Shown: positions 1 to 11,184, numbered from the stretch's first letter. The stretch is 64,000 nt of DNA from Ustulina deusta (GCA_023159155.1 JAJNNX010000040.1:310001-374000), one strand, 5' to 3'. The notes: generated from the sequence alone by a model not told the origin. Numbers and translations are program-made.

Positions 1-3000
1 CGAGCTCGACGGCTCTCTAGACGTCAACCGGTTTGAGCGAGCGGTGAAGCTTGTCGGGCAACGCCACGAGGCATTGCGAACTCGATTCGTGACTGGGGAT
101 GACTCCACTCAGACCATGCAAGAAGTTCTTGTGGACTCAACGCTGGCTTTAGAGAAACAAGATATCGCCGGCGACTCGGAGGCGGAACAGATCTATCGTG
201 AGCTCCAACAGTACAGATACAAATTGACGGAGGGAGAGAATATGAGGATCCTGCTTCTCAAGAAATCCTCGAAATCATTCCACCTTATCATTGGATATCA
301 TCATATCAACATGGATGGCATCAGCTTGGAAGTAGTGCTTCGCGAACTGCAAATGGCGTATGACTCGAAGAGACTCCCGAGTCTGAGCAGTATTCTCCAG
401 TATCCGACTTTCGCCGAGCAGCAGCACCGAGAATTTGAATCCGGAAAGTGGCAAGATGAAATAGGATTTTGGAAAACCGAATTTGGCGGCCGCACGCCGC
501 CTGTTCTTCCACTCTTACCCCTAGCCAAGACCCGATCGCGCACCGCGCTCACCGCTTACTCAAGCCACACCGCAGAATTCCGGCTGGATCAGGAGGCGCT
601 CACTCGCATCCAGTCGGCCTGCGACGGATCAAAGGCTACACCTTTTCAGTTTCACCTTGCCGTCTTCTACACCCTGTTGCTCCGACTGGTAGACGTAGAA
701 GATATCTGTATCGGTGTCAGCTCTGCAAACCGGCAAGACACGGCAACGATGCAGAGTGTCGGCATGTACTTGAACCTCTTGCCCCTTCTTCTCAAGTCTC
801 AACCCAACGAAACCTTTGCCAGCACTTTGAAACTCATGCGCAGCAAGGCAATGGCCGCATTCGCTCACTCCAAGGTTCCCTTCGATGTCATTGTGAACGA
901 GCTTGGTGTCCCGCGCGCAACCACGCACAGCCCGCTGTTCCAGGTCTTGGTCAACTACCGACCGGGTATATCAGAGAGGAGAGATTTCTGTGACTGCCGC
1001 AGTGAGGTGGTATCGTTCGAGCAGGGACAGGCGGCGTACGATCTCAGCATCGATGTTATTGAGAGCCCCGGAGAGTGCCGTATCATAATGGCAGGTCAGT
1101 CGGCCCTGTTCGAGCCGCAAGATGTGGATATGTTGAAAGACATGTACAAACATTTGCTGGTCGCGTTTTCTCGCAACCCAGCTCTACGGTTGACTACTCC
1201 ATCGCTCTACGATCCAGAAGGTGTGAAGAACGCGCTTAAACTTGGACGAGGTAGGTCAAAGATGGTGATTGCTTGCTTCTTTTAAAGCTGCTAATGTATA
1301 TTTTAACAGGTTCCTTACACACGCACCAGTGGCCTGAGACATTGGTTCACCGCATTGACATGATGGTCGAGCGATATGGCAGCAGGCCAGCTGTTGTAGA
1401 CGGCTACGGGACCTCTCTAACTTACTCGCAGCTCGCGAGAAGAGTAGGTGCCCTTGCCGCTTCGATGCGTCGCATTGGAAGCGGGAGCCGAGTCGGTGTC
1501 TATGTTGATCCTGGGGCGGACTGGATCTGCTCCCTCCTCGCCATTCTACGCCGCGATGCTGCCTACGTGCCACTCGATGCTGTGTCTGGATCTGGACGAC
1601 TGTTGGCTATTCTCCAGGACAGCAAGCCAGATTTGTTGCTTGTTAATAACTCAACAGAGAAGGATGCAAGGAGTCAGTTCGCGCCGCTTCTGACAACAGA
1701 TCAGATCCTCAACATTGACCATGTTTCGTCAACCACGGCTAGCACCCTGAGCAACGCGGCCAGAGCGGATTCGGTCGCCACGCTCATGTATACCAGTGGT
1801 TCTACGGGAATTCCTAAAGGAATCATAATGAAGCACGCGTCTTTCCGGAACAATATTGAACTCATAACGGATAGGTTAGGCTATCGTGAGGGCCAAGAGG
1901 TTACACTACAGCAGAGCTCGTTGAACTTCGATATGTCGGTCTTTCAAGTATTCCTAGCGCTGTCAAATGGTGGAACAGTCCACGTTGTACCGAAGCATCT
2001 CCGAGCAGACCCTGTGGCCATCTCTTCCATAATCGCGAGCCGCGGGATCACTTTCACGACGGCGACCCCTTCAGAGCTCATCAGCTGGATCCGCTACGGT
2101 AACATCGATGAACTGCGCAAGTCAAATTGGAGAGCCGTTCAAAGCGGCGGCGAGCCGGTCAGGGACAGTCTTCGAGCTGCTTTCCGGAAGGTTAACAAGC
2201 CAGGACTACGCCTGGTTGATTGCTACGGTCCAACCGAGATCACGTTCTGTTGCCACAGCAGGGAAGTGGACTACCAAGCAGAAGGCACCAGTTTAAATAC
2301 AGGACTCGAGGTCTTGCCCAACTACTCCACCTATATCGTAGATGCGAGCATGAAAGCTGTTCCCGTTGGCATACCTGGAGAGGTTCTCATCGGAGGAGCT
2401 GGCGTCGTCGCTGGCTACCTACACACCGAGCTTAACACGCGAGGTTTTGCACACGATAGCTTCGCCTCTCCCGAATTCCACGAGCAAGGTTGGACACGGC
2501 TACACCGGACGGGCGATTTTGGGCGCATTAGCAAGGCAAATGGGCGTCTATTACTTGAAGGACGCATCATAGACGACACCCAGGTGAAACTCCGAGGGCT
2601 TCGGATCGATCTACGAGAGGTGGAGTCTGCCATGATCCAGGCCGCCAAGGGAAGCATCGTCGATTGTGTCGTGAGCGTCCGGCAATCTGAGACGACAGAA
2701 GACGAGTACCTAGTCGCCTTCGCCACTGCTGCCTCAGCTGCCAGGATGGAGAATCTCGACCAAATCGTCCACCAACTCCCCTTACCACAGTATATGCGGC
2801 CAGCGGCACTGGTTATCTTGGAAAAGATGCCTACGAACGCCTCGGGCAAGATTGACAGATCCGCTCTTAAGTCTATTCCACTTCCTCAAACAGGCAAAAA
2901 CAATGGACTGGAAGGTCAGCGTTCTAGCAGCGAGATTTTGAGTACCACCGACTCGCGTCTAAAACAATTATGGGAGGGTGTCCTCTCCAAGGAGATCGTC

Positions 3001-4245
3001 TCCCAACATCAACTTAGCACTGCATCCGATTTCTTCCATGTTGGCGGCAGCTCGATGCTTCTAATTAGCCTGCGAGCAGATATTCAAAATACTTTCAATG
3101 TGGTAGTCTCGCTCTTCCAGCTCTTCGACGCTAGCACGCTTGGAGGTATGGCAACTCTCATCGATGGCCTTTCAAACAATGATAGCAGTGATTTTGCGCA
3201 AGAACAAGAACAAGAACAAAGTAGCGAGGTCGACATCAACTGGGAGAGTGAGACTGCTGTGTCAGCAGCTTTGCTAAACGTGCCGGTGAATAAGCGATTC
3301 TTTACGAATCCAGAAGTCGTTGTCCTTACTGGCTCGACCGGCTTCCTCGGCCAGGCGATCCTTACGCGTCTCTTGAACGACGGAATTGTTAAGAAGATAC
3401 ACTGCCTTGCTGTCCGGCATGACATTCCGCTTTTCAACTCATCCAAGGTTGTTGTCCACCGTGGAGATCTGGGGCTACCGGGATTCGGTCTATCCGAGGA
3501 GGAACTCTCGAAAATCTTTTCCGAGGCTGATGCAATCATTCACAATGGTACAGATGTGTCCTTCGTTAAGTCGTACCACAGCCTCAAGCCGGCCAACGTC
3601 GAGGCTACCAAGGAACTCGTTCGGTTGAGTCTACCCTCTCAGACATCCTTTCACTACATCTCGACGGCCGCTGTTGCGAATTTCACTGGTCACGATGAGT
3701 GGGAGCAGCGGTCTGTTGGCGCGTTTTTGCCGCCTGCCGGAGCAGATGGATATCTAGCCACGAAATGGGTTTCAGAGCGGTACCTGGAAAAGGTCAACGA
3801 CCAGTGCGAGCTACCGATCTGGATCCACCGCCCGTCCTCGATAACTGGCCCAGAGGCGCCCGTTACGGACCTCATGGAAAATCTGCTCCAGTTTTCGCGC
3901 AAAATCGCAGCTATTCCAGACACGAGTTCGTGGCGCGGTTGGTTAGACTTCGTCTCGGTGGACCGGGCGGCAATGCAGATCGTCGACGAGGTGTACGAGG
4001 ACTACTCGTGGCCCGGCCATGTCAAATACTTGTACGAGTCGGGTGAGCAAGTCGTTGCACTCTCCGACATGAAGGGTGTGCTGGAGAGGGAGAGCCGGTC
4101 CGTCATTGAGACAGTCTCGATGGCAGAATGGGTAAGCAGGGCAGGGGAGGAAGGCTTGAACCCGTTGTTAGGAGAGTATCTAAACCGTGCTTCTGGCACT
4201 CCACTTGTCTTTCCTAAGCTGGTGCGACACGAGAGCTTCTTCTAG
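1..4245 (+). CDS. PKS-NRPS-type megasynthase, C-terminal part (C-A-T-R), 5' end outside window
   Basis: This is the 3' part of a fungal assembly-line gene; the frame is already open at base 2, so the start lies upstream. One intron (1251-1309, GTAGGT...ACAG, branch CTAAT) joins two exons. Domains in order: condensation, with HHINMDG at 299-319; adenylation (about 1340-2870), with YTSGSTGIPKG, FDMSVFQ (the Asp that binds the amino group), DCYGPTE, RTGDFG and NASGKIDR; carrier protein with GGSSM, phosphopantetheine Ser at about 3052; and terminal reductase, with TGSTGFLG near 3328 and a Tyr (3751) / Lys (3763) YLATK pair. The C-domain wording (HSPLFQVLVNYR) and the reductase wording (KIHCLAVR, HRPSSITG) are, from family knowledge, those of PKS-NRPS hybrids, so a PKS half is probably just upstream. 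The intact Tyr/Lys suggests reductive release as an aldehyde rather than Dieckmann cyclisation. A stand-alone NRPS remains possible. Confidence 0.88.
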
Positions 4246-4457
4246 ACTACGTCTTCGATGTAAAATAAATTTATTTTCTCTGTTAATTAATGGCAGAATA
4301 CATAACAAGTCTTACTGGAGTTTTCTCCTTCATAATATTTCTTTTTTCTCTTTTTTTCTTTTTTTAAAGGGAGGAAGGGGGAAGAGATTACAAAATATTG
4401 AAGTCCACAAGCCTGCAACGAACAACGACCAAGTCTGTACTCACATGGTCTGAGTGG

Positions 4458-4932
4458 TAGATCAACTGAGGGAAGGCTTGGCGGTTTAGCCCAAATATCG
4501 AAATTTGTGAGACAATAGTGCACAGTATACGGAGGTCCTAGCCATAATTGACCATTATCCTTGGCAAAGGCCCACAGTGCAAGCCGAAAAAATTGTCCGG
4601 CCATTAATAGCCCGACGGAACGTTAATACAAGCTAGGTAGCAGGGCGTCTACTAAGTACCCTTGTACCCTAGCTTAGCTACAGCTAGCCCTATATACCCT
4701 ACAAAGTAAGCGGACAGCGCTTCTACTTCAGTGTTATTACTTTACAGACCGTTAGCGGCCCGAAACACGATCTGCCGAGCTGCCGGACAGTAAACAGTTT
4801 ATTGTATTTGCACTATGGGCCATTGCCAAGGATAATGGTCAATTATGGCCAGGACCTCCGTATACTATGTACTATTGTCTCACAAATTTCGATATTTGGG
4901 CTAAACCGCCAAGCCCTCCCTCAGTTGATCTA
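4458..4932. mobile_element. MITE-like foldback element 1 (long TIRs, TA target duplication)
   Basis: The arms 4460-4582 and 4808-4930 are reverse complements of each other over 123 nt with only scattered mismatches. They are flanked by TA on both sides (4458-4459 and 4931-4932). The termini read GATCAACTGAGGGA, and inside both arms is the string GGCTTGGCGGTTTAGCCC. There is no coding capacity in the roughly 225-nt centre. Long inverted repeats, TA flanks and small size suggest a non-autonomous Tc1/mariner-type MITE; the superfamily is inferred only from the TA. It sits between the megasynthase and the SDR gene. Confidence 0.82.
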
Positions 4933-5017
4933 TAGTCTCATGGTCTGCTGCAACCTGACGTAATGGCCTAAATGGGCACTGGGAAATAGCCCTTGGCAGC
5001 TGGTACCAACGAGACGG

Positions 5018-5370
5018 TAGATCAATTGACTATGGGAGGGCTTGGCGTGGCCTAATATGGAGAATTTATGGAGAATTTATGGGTTTCCACAGTGTACTGT
5101 ATACTTGAACAATATCAAGCGCAATAACACATGCATATAATTAATTATAAAATACTAAGTAAGTATTTAGTGAGTATTTAGTAAGTACTTATTAGGAATT
5201 TACATATGTTTGTACTTTGTATGGTAAGTAAATACTTTAATTAACTATACGGGCGTGCGCTACCTACCAAGTATTACGCTCGATATTGGTTAAGTATACT
5301 GTGCACTGTGGGCCCACTAATTCCCATATTTTGATTAAACCGCCAAGCCCTCCCGTAGTCAATTGATCTA
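5018..5370. mobile_element. MITE-like foldback element 2, related to element 1
   Basis: The left arm from 5020 and the right arm ending at 5368 are imperfect inverted repeats of about 100-115 nt, again flanked by TA. The termini (GATCAATTGAC) and the subterminal GGGAGGGCTTGGCG match element 1, but the arms have diverged and carry small indels. The centre is very A/T-rich and full of TAAGTA-type repeats. It lies only 85 bp from element 1, so the two could be independent insertions or a local duplication followed by divergence. Confidence 0.75.
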
Positions 5371-5575
5371 CCACCACGTACCAACCCACACATATTACGG
5401 GAATAAATACCTCGAACCCCAGTCATATACCCTACCTAGTTAGTTTCCTTCTACAACCATACTCAATACAGACCTTCAGATCAGACCTAAGCCACCAAGT
5501 GACTAGATCCGTAGAGGGAATGTATTGGAGGCACACATGTTATAGGATCCAATTTGTATTACGTAAGGGTTCAGT

Positions 5576-5637
5576 CTCGGTGTTCCCGATTGTTGAAGCG
5601 CCACGCCGAGCCCGACAGTCCGAACCGCCGATTCCGA
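5576..5637. promoter_or_regulatory. Candidate regulator-binding cluster (CCGA repeats) upstream of the SDR gene
   Basis: A TCGG-N5-CCGA palindrome (about 5577-5589) is followed by five CCGA tetranucleotides in 32 bp, at 5606, 5612, 5620, 5628 and 5634; two extend to CCGAA. The core matches the two TTCGG...CCGAA palindromes upstream of the hydrolase gene. CGG/CCG half-sites are what Zn2Cys6 regulators usually bind, so this is a candidate target of the regulator at 11366-13021. The binding role is inference. Confidence 0.4.
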
Positions 5638-5858
5638 AGAATTCTAACAATAAGAAACTTGTCTAAGCCGCCAAATTATCAACTGACTTGGGGGTCTCTG
5701 ATATGATACTTACCCCTGGAACAAAGGATAAACTAATGGAAGGATATATAGCTAAGGCCTGACTTACAAGGTATTAAGACCTTTCATGCAACAACAAGAA
5801 TCTATACATACCCATAAACTCGACTTACGAAGGCGTGACACTCACTTTGCAAGTCAAG

Positions 5859-7095
5859 ATGGCGTCGTGGGATCATCGACAGGGTATGCCAAACCTGGAA
5901 GGGAGAGTAGCCTTCGTAACAGGCGGCAAGTAAGTACTTACATGCTACAACATCATCCCTCCATCCATCCCCACTGACCTTGGGACGCATTGTAGCGCAG
6001 GTATTGGCTACCAATGCGTAGTCTTCCTTGCCAAGGCCGGCGCAAAAGTGTATTTTGGGGCTCGCTCAACCGAAAGAGCCGAGGCGGCATGTAAGAGAAT
6101 TTACCAAGAGAACCCCAGCGTGCGGCCAGGGCAGATCAACTGGCTGCAAATGGATATGGGGTGCATGAAGAGCATCCTGGCTGCCTGTGACAAGCTTTGC
6201 GCCGCAGAGTCGAGCCTCCATCTCCTCATCAACAATGCCGCCCACGAAGGAACAGAGCCGTCCAAAATGGCCGATTCGGGCATCCAGATCACTATGCAGA
6301 CAAAGTAAGCCGGCCGCCTCTGACTGTCTCACTTATCCTGCCTCTCCATTCATTTGAGCTGACCTTGGACGAAGCCACGTCGGCGTTTTCGCTCTGACAC
6401 AGCAACTTCAGCCATTACTTCGAGCTGCCGCGCTAGAGAAAGACTCCGACGTCCGTATTGTCATGGTGAGTATCGCAATCGATGTCCTTTTCCGGCCTTC
6501 TTCTTCTTCTTCTAGGAGATCAACGGCTTCGAGCCGAAGTAATCAGATATATATATCTGCAAGACTAAAAGCTAATGCGCGAAAACAGGTGAGCTCAGAT
6601 GCCATGTCTTTTGCTTACGGTGAAGAGTACCTTCCGGACTTCTCCAGCCCTCACGGCGGAGATCTAATGTACCCGAACGGCCAGGAGGATAGCTTCATGG
6701 GCTGTATGAGGAGATATAGCGTGTCCAAAATAGCCTTGAATTTGCAGGCTTCGGAGCTGCAAGCTCGTTATGACAGGGAGGGCGTGCCTATAATTGTTAT
6801 ATCCGTTTGCCCCGGGACGGTATGGACGCCAGGCACCAGGCGCGCTGTGCCATGGTATCTCTACACGATCTTCTGGTTCAAGAGTTACAGCGAGGTTGCG
6901 GGCCCTAAGCCGGTGCTGTTCGCTGCGGTGTCTCGTGAGGTTCGGGCACAAGAACGGTACTACAAGGGGCAGTTCATCAACCGGAGCCACATGGTGATCA
7001 GGGGCCACCCGACCACTCACAACGTCGCGCTGGCAAAGGAACTATGGTCATCGACCGAAGAACTTGTCAGTGAATTCAAGCGAATCAATGGATGA
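5859..7095 (+). CDS. Short-chain dehydrogenase/reductase (cluster tailoring enzyme)
   Basis: Four exons: 5859-5929, 5996-6304, 6375-6465 and 6589-7095, giving 325 residues. The introns have GTAAGT, GTAAGC and GTGAGT donors and CTGAC/CTAAT branch points; the junctions were set by restoring SDR motifs. The cofactor motif TGGNAGIG is split by intron 1. NNAA, the beta-strand RIVMVSS (across intron 3) and the catalytic YSVSK are all present. The closest general type is the classical SDR group of retinol-dehydrogenase-like fungal proteins using NAD(P)H. The substrate is unknown; its place between the megasynthase and the hydrolase suggests it oxidises or reduces a cluster intermediate. The ATG at 5859 is the first in frame and gives a normal, slightly hydrophilic N-terminus before the Rossmann fold. 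Confidence 0.9.
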
Positions 7096-7286
7096 TGGGA
7101 CCTCCTGAGACTACCTATATAAATAGCACCTAGCGTTAGACCCCTTCATCATCTTCCTTTCCTATTCTAGTGGTGTGTGAAAATATCCAGTAGGTTAGTC
7201 TACGCAGATGATGAACGACATGTAGTAATAATGAGAGATATGAATAGTGAAGGTACCCAAAAATCCAAGCCTAGTTACTGAAGTAC

Positions 7287-8674
7287 TTATTGATTAACCT
7301 TCAGGGGCTCCCTCTTTATCCCAAAAGCCTTGTCCAAAAACCGATACGTTTTCTGGTTACACAATGCAAAAGCACCCATCTTCGCCTGGAGACTGCCCTG
7401 ACCCTCGCTCTCGGGTACCCAGATCTCCTTATCTCCCGGCGCTACGGATGTGAGAGCGTCATAGCATCTCTTGGTATGACTGTCCACGTCTAGGTAGAGC
7501 GACTTGCCCGCACCGGAGAGCAAGACAGGACACTCCACCTGGGACAAGAAGCTCACGTCCTTTTCGTCCCTTCCGTTGCCATGCAGCGTGTATTTCTTCA
7601 TGTTCAGCAGGATTTCGGCCGGCGATGACAGGCCGAAGAAGGTTCCGGATACCGAGATCTCCCATTTGAGCTGGAATGAAAAACGAGAGAGGACAGCCAT
7701 CAGCCTGTCCACAAAGCCGGAGCTGAGGATACCCGAGGTCCAGGCCGAGATGAAGAGCGGGGATACGTGTGCCGTGCCGAAATCCCACATGTCGTAGAAG
7801 GGGTCCTTTGCAATTAGTTACGACGCCAAGCGCGCGAAAGTCTACTTCAAGATGGCACACTTACAATCGAAACACAAGCCTTGACTCTGTCGTCAGAAGC
7901 TGCTCGAAGGGCGTAGTATCCTCCCATCGACGCACCCGAGACGGCGATGCAGCTCAGATCCAGCTCTAGCTCGGGATGCTGCGCGCTGTACGTTTCAAGA
8001 TGGTCGATCACGGCGCTCGTGACGACCTCCCAGTCAGGACGCATCTCCAGCTCGTACTTCCTTAACATGATCCCCTGGCCGGGCCCGTCGAAGGTGAGGA
8101 CGGCGTAGCCCATGCCGGGCCCGGCCGCCGGGTTGAGGTAGAACAGCTCCTCCTGGCACGAGTCGGCGCCGCCGGTATTGACGAGGATGGGCACCTTTCT
8201 GCGCCCGGGGATGCGTCTGCTCTTGGGCGGCAGGTACAGGTATCCGGGCAGGACGTACTCGTTGTACGGGATCGCCAGGACGCGGACCTCGCCCTCCATG
8301 AAGGGCATGGCGGTGCGGAAAAGCCGGCCGACCCTCTCGGCGATGGGCAGCGCCCGCGCGTCCTGCACGAGGTCGCCGTCCTCGTCGGGCGAGGACACGT
8401 ACATGTAGCCGCTGGCGCGGGTGTAGTTGGAGGCGCGCAGGTACCCGCGCAGGGCGGCGTCGCGGTCGCCGTGCCGACGGGCCTCGTCGGCGAGCTTCTC
8501 AGCGCGCTGCGCCTGCTCGCGCCAGGCGGCCTCCCACGAGGCCGCGTCGTCCGACTTGATCTCGCCCACGGCCTCGAGCACCTCGGCCACGTCCGCGCCG
8601 CCGTACGCCGTCGTGCCGAGGATGCGGACGGTCTCGAAGTCGAAGAAGCCGCTCCGCGGAAAGAGTTTATGCAT
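7287..8674 (-). CDS. Alpha/beta-hydrolase of the type found in PKS-NRPS clusters
   Basis: Two exons on the minus strand, 8674-7865 and 7805-7287, with a 59-nt intron (GTAAGT, branch ACTAAT, acceptor CAAAG); 442 residues. The N-terminal helical region (FFDFETVRILGTTAYGG) precedes an alpha/beta-hydrolase core with the nucleophile elbow GASMG (Ser about 249) and an upstream DGPGQG oxyanion region. This is the FrsA/DUF1100-like esterase group; members recur next to fungal PKS-NRPS genes and have been proposed to help ring closure of the released aminoaldehyde. In the C-terminal part I see no convincing catalytic His: the only one is in DSHTKR, and the segment where a GxxHC motif might be expected reads GQGSLQAKMG. 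It is transcribed divergently from the regulator gene. Hydrolysis is therefore uncertain; the fold assignment is firm. Confidence 0.87.
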
Positions 8675-8858
8675 CGTGAAAAGCAGAACAGACAGAAGCG
8701 AGCGGGAGAGAAAAAAAAAAAAAAAGAATCAACTCGGCCGTTCCTTCTTACCTTGGATCGTCAATGTCTGATACACGCAATTGGTCCTTCTATAATAGTG
8801 CGGCGGTGGGCGCCTTGGCCTGACGAACCCCGATCGCGAGGGAAAACGGTGGCTGATG

Positions 8859-8886
8859 CACATTCGGCGTCTCGGCGCCGAATGTG
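8859..8886. promoter_or_regulatory. Perfect palindrome TTCGGCG-N6-CGCCGAA in the hydrolase promoter
   Basis: Eleven-base arms, CACATTCGGCG and CGCCGAATGTG, are perfect reverse complements separated by TCTCGG. It lies about 185 bp upstream of the hydrolase start, in the space shared with the divergent regulator gene. The TTCGG...CCGAA layout fits a dimeric Zn2Cys6 operator; the role is inferred. Confidence 0.5.
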
Positions 8887-8891
8887 GGGTG

Positions 8892-8912
8892 GTTCGGGGT
8901 CGCGATCCGAAC
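8892..8912. promoter_or_regulatory. Second palindrome GTTCGG-N9-CCGAAC in the hydrolase promoter
   Basis: GTTCGG (8892-8897) and CCGAAC (8907-8912) flank a nine-base centre that contains the palindrome TCGCGA. It starts six bases after the first palindrome and shares its TTCGG/CCGAA core with a slightly different spacer. Two such sites so close together are unlikely by chance and look like a regulator-binding pair. Confidence 0.5.
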
Positions 8913-11122
8913 GCACTCGGGGCTGGTGACGTACTCCTCGAAGCCAATGCATCGTCGGCGATAGGTCGAAGCCGTTGGATCCGGAATACTGGATACGCAC
9001 GCCCAGACCCATTCAGCTTGAAAGGAACGCGAGGTGTCTACTGCGCGACTGCTGGTGACGATAGCGACTTATTAAGGCAGGCGGTTTGGTTTGGCGAGCA
9101 ATTAGCGAATTTGCCAAGACGGTTTCTCGTATGTATACCGCAGTACATGGCAGCCCTACCGCGGTGGAACGGGAGCAGGGTCTGTGCGGGGATCCATACG
9201 CAGTCCCTGTTGGCGCCCTGTTGGTGGGTCGATCAGAGCTGTGCATCCCCGTGCGTGGCGCTGCGGGGTCGCCACTTCGGCATACGACGTTAGTGCCCTT
9301 CGCATAAATTAGTGCGACCGTGCCTAGTCCATCTAGGTTAGGCGTTTCCCCCATGAGCGCCTCATCAGGGCTCGGATTGGTCTTCTCCGGAATTGATCTA
9401 CCAAAAGCTTTTGCCAGTCTCAAATACGCATATGGTTATAAATTCCCTCCCTTTTGGTCTATCCTACTTTCTCCAATGGGGAATCTCATAGCTCGCATAA
9501 GGAAGGATGCCCAGCTACTTCTACAGAGAGCTTACCTCGCCACCCAATCAAGCCACCTCACACCAGCGCCAGACCAACGGCGCCATGCCGTCAGACGCCT
9601 TTGCTCCAACTCCAACGACTCCTCTTACCTCAGACGCAGAACTTCTAAATCATCGTACTTACGTATCACCTCTGATCAGGATCATCTGAGCGCGGTGGGG
9701 GGCCGTTTTAGCTGCTTATGTACATGCATGTCAGACTTCGTCATCTAATTAGTAATGCACATATACCTAGGTGCAATAGGCAGGTTGATATCGCGAATAC
9801 TGGCGTCAGCACTCTCCCCAGTTCAAGCAAGTCAAGAATATCAAATTCCTCGACTTGGCTTGAATTAATCGAAATAATCGTTAGACGTGACTGGCCGAAA
9901 TAAATCATCATGGGGTTAAAGCCCTGCTTGGTACAAGTACGCTAAATAAACGGTGCTTTTATGACAAGGGCTGATCCAAGAGCTTGGCGAATTTACTCGA
10001 CTTATATATCGATAATCTTCTATGGTATCATCAATAAGTCCATGGCTTCATTTCAATGATTCGGCAGTAAAACAGAAACGCCAAAACCTATATATCACTA
10101 GATATCGACGCTCAGAACTAGGGGACGCCGGCAATCGTCCCAGACAAGCAAGGGTTGAAACACCTACTTATTACATGTATAGACCGAGGCAATTGCACGT
10201 TTTGTACCGAAGGCCAAGACCTTCGCTCCATAACATACATCGCGAATAACCCCAATTCGGGATATATCCTTCGCGTAGACTTGCCAGGTCGCGTAGACCT
10301 TCCGTACAACAGTTGTCGCCGTCAGGGTCTCAAATATACTTACTCAGCTCTTCATAATACCCCCCCAAAGTTACCTTCACTTATCCAAGGCAAAACAAGC
10401 CCTGCTGTCAGGGTCCGCGATGACCTCGACACTAACTTAACAACGATTCCAAAAGGTTATGGCAGCGATATGTGGAGGCAGCCTTGGATAAATGATGAAG
10501 GCAGTGTTCGTGCGAAAGCTGGCGTGGTAGCAACGGTTACCTCTTTCGGAGGCGGTTGTCACGGCCAGGTCCCCTACCGCCGCCAGGTCTAGATTATGTC
10601 GCCCAGGTCTAGATTACCTCACCGTGGGCCTATTCGTCGCGAGGGCTTGGAAAAGGCTTGGGAAGGTGTTAAAGGTGTTGGTGCGGAAGGTTGAGGAAGG
10701 ACTTTAATAGCAGAGAGTATCTAAGCAGCCACACGGGCCACGCCTACAAGGCCTTGCAGGAGCTTTTAAAGGCTGATAAGTGCAGTCTTTAGATAGGTAG
10801 TGGATTAAAGCTTATAAGCATTTGCAAACATTTTTATTAACGAAATATAAAATAACTTAGACATAACATTTGAACTTTTATTGACCTCGCTGTCACAACG
10901 ACGAGTTCAGCCCGTATACGAAAAGCACCTAGGATCTGCATTTGTGACGGTGTTTCATTTCCCCATTACGCGTGCTTTCGCACCTTCCCTTTGTGATCCT
11001 ACGAGTGAGCAGATTAAGCGTATTCAAGAGGAAACAGCCAATAAATATTGCAGTTATCACGCATGTCCTTTGTGTATCCACCAGAACCGAACGTTTTTTT
11101 GCCGATTAAAGGATCTACGCTG
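8913..11122. other. Non-coding interval between hydrolase and regulator genes
   Basis: I see no gene here; open frames are short, lack family motifs and lie in composition typical of intergenic DNA. Two small structures stand out. An imperfect hairpin at 9822-9864 has arms beginning TTCAAGCAAGTC and ending GACTTGGCTTGAA. Two copies of CCAGGTCTAGATTA lie about 20 bp apart near 10580-10615. A 25-base string at 10287-10311 recurs at 20270-20294. Confidence 0.55.
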
Positions 11123-11184
11123 TGATCCTTTTGCACTGTGATCCTTCTGCAGTGATCCTTCTGCAGTGGGTGATCCTTCTGCAG
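11123..11184 (+). repeat. Tandem 14-bp repeat upstream of the regulator gene
   Basis: The unit TGATCCTTCTGCAG occurs exactly at 11139, 11153 and 11171, with a degenerate copy (TGATCCTTTTGCAC) at 11123 and a 4-base spacer before the last copy. It ends about 180 bp before the likely start codon of the Zn2Cys6 gene, so it lies in the promoter or 5' UTR. Confidence 0.8.

Noticed and set aside
8427..8929. Plus-strand frames antisense to the hydrolase
   Set aside because: Mirror frames of the GC-rich hydrolase exon; no independent motif.
8856..9748. Overlapping frames of 136-145 residues on both strands
   Set aside because: No start context, splice logic or recognisable domains; composition is intergenic.
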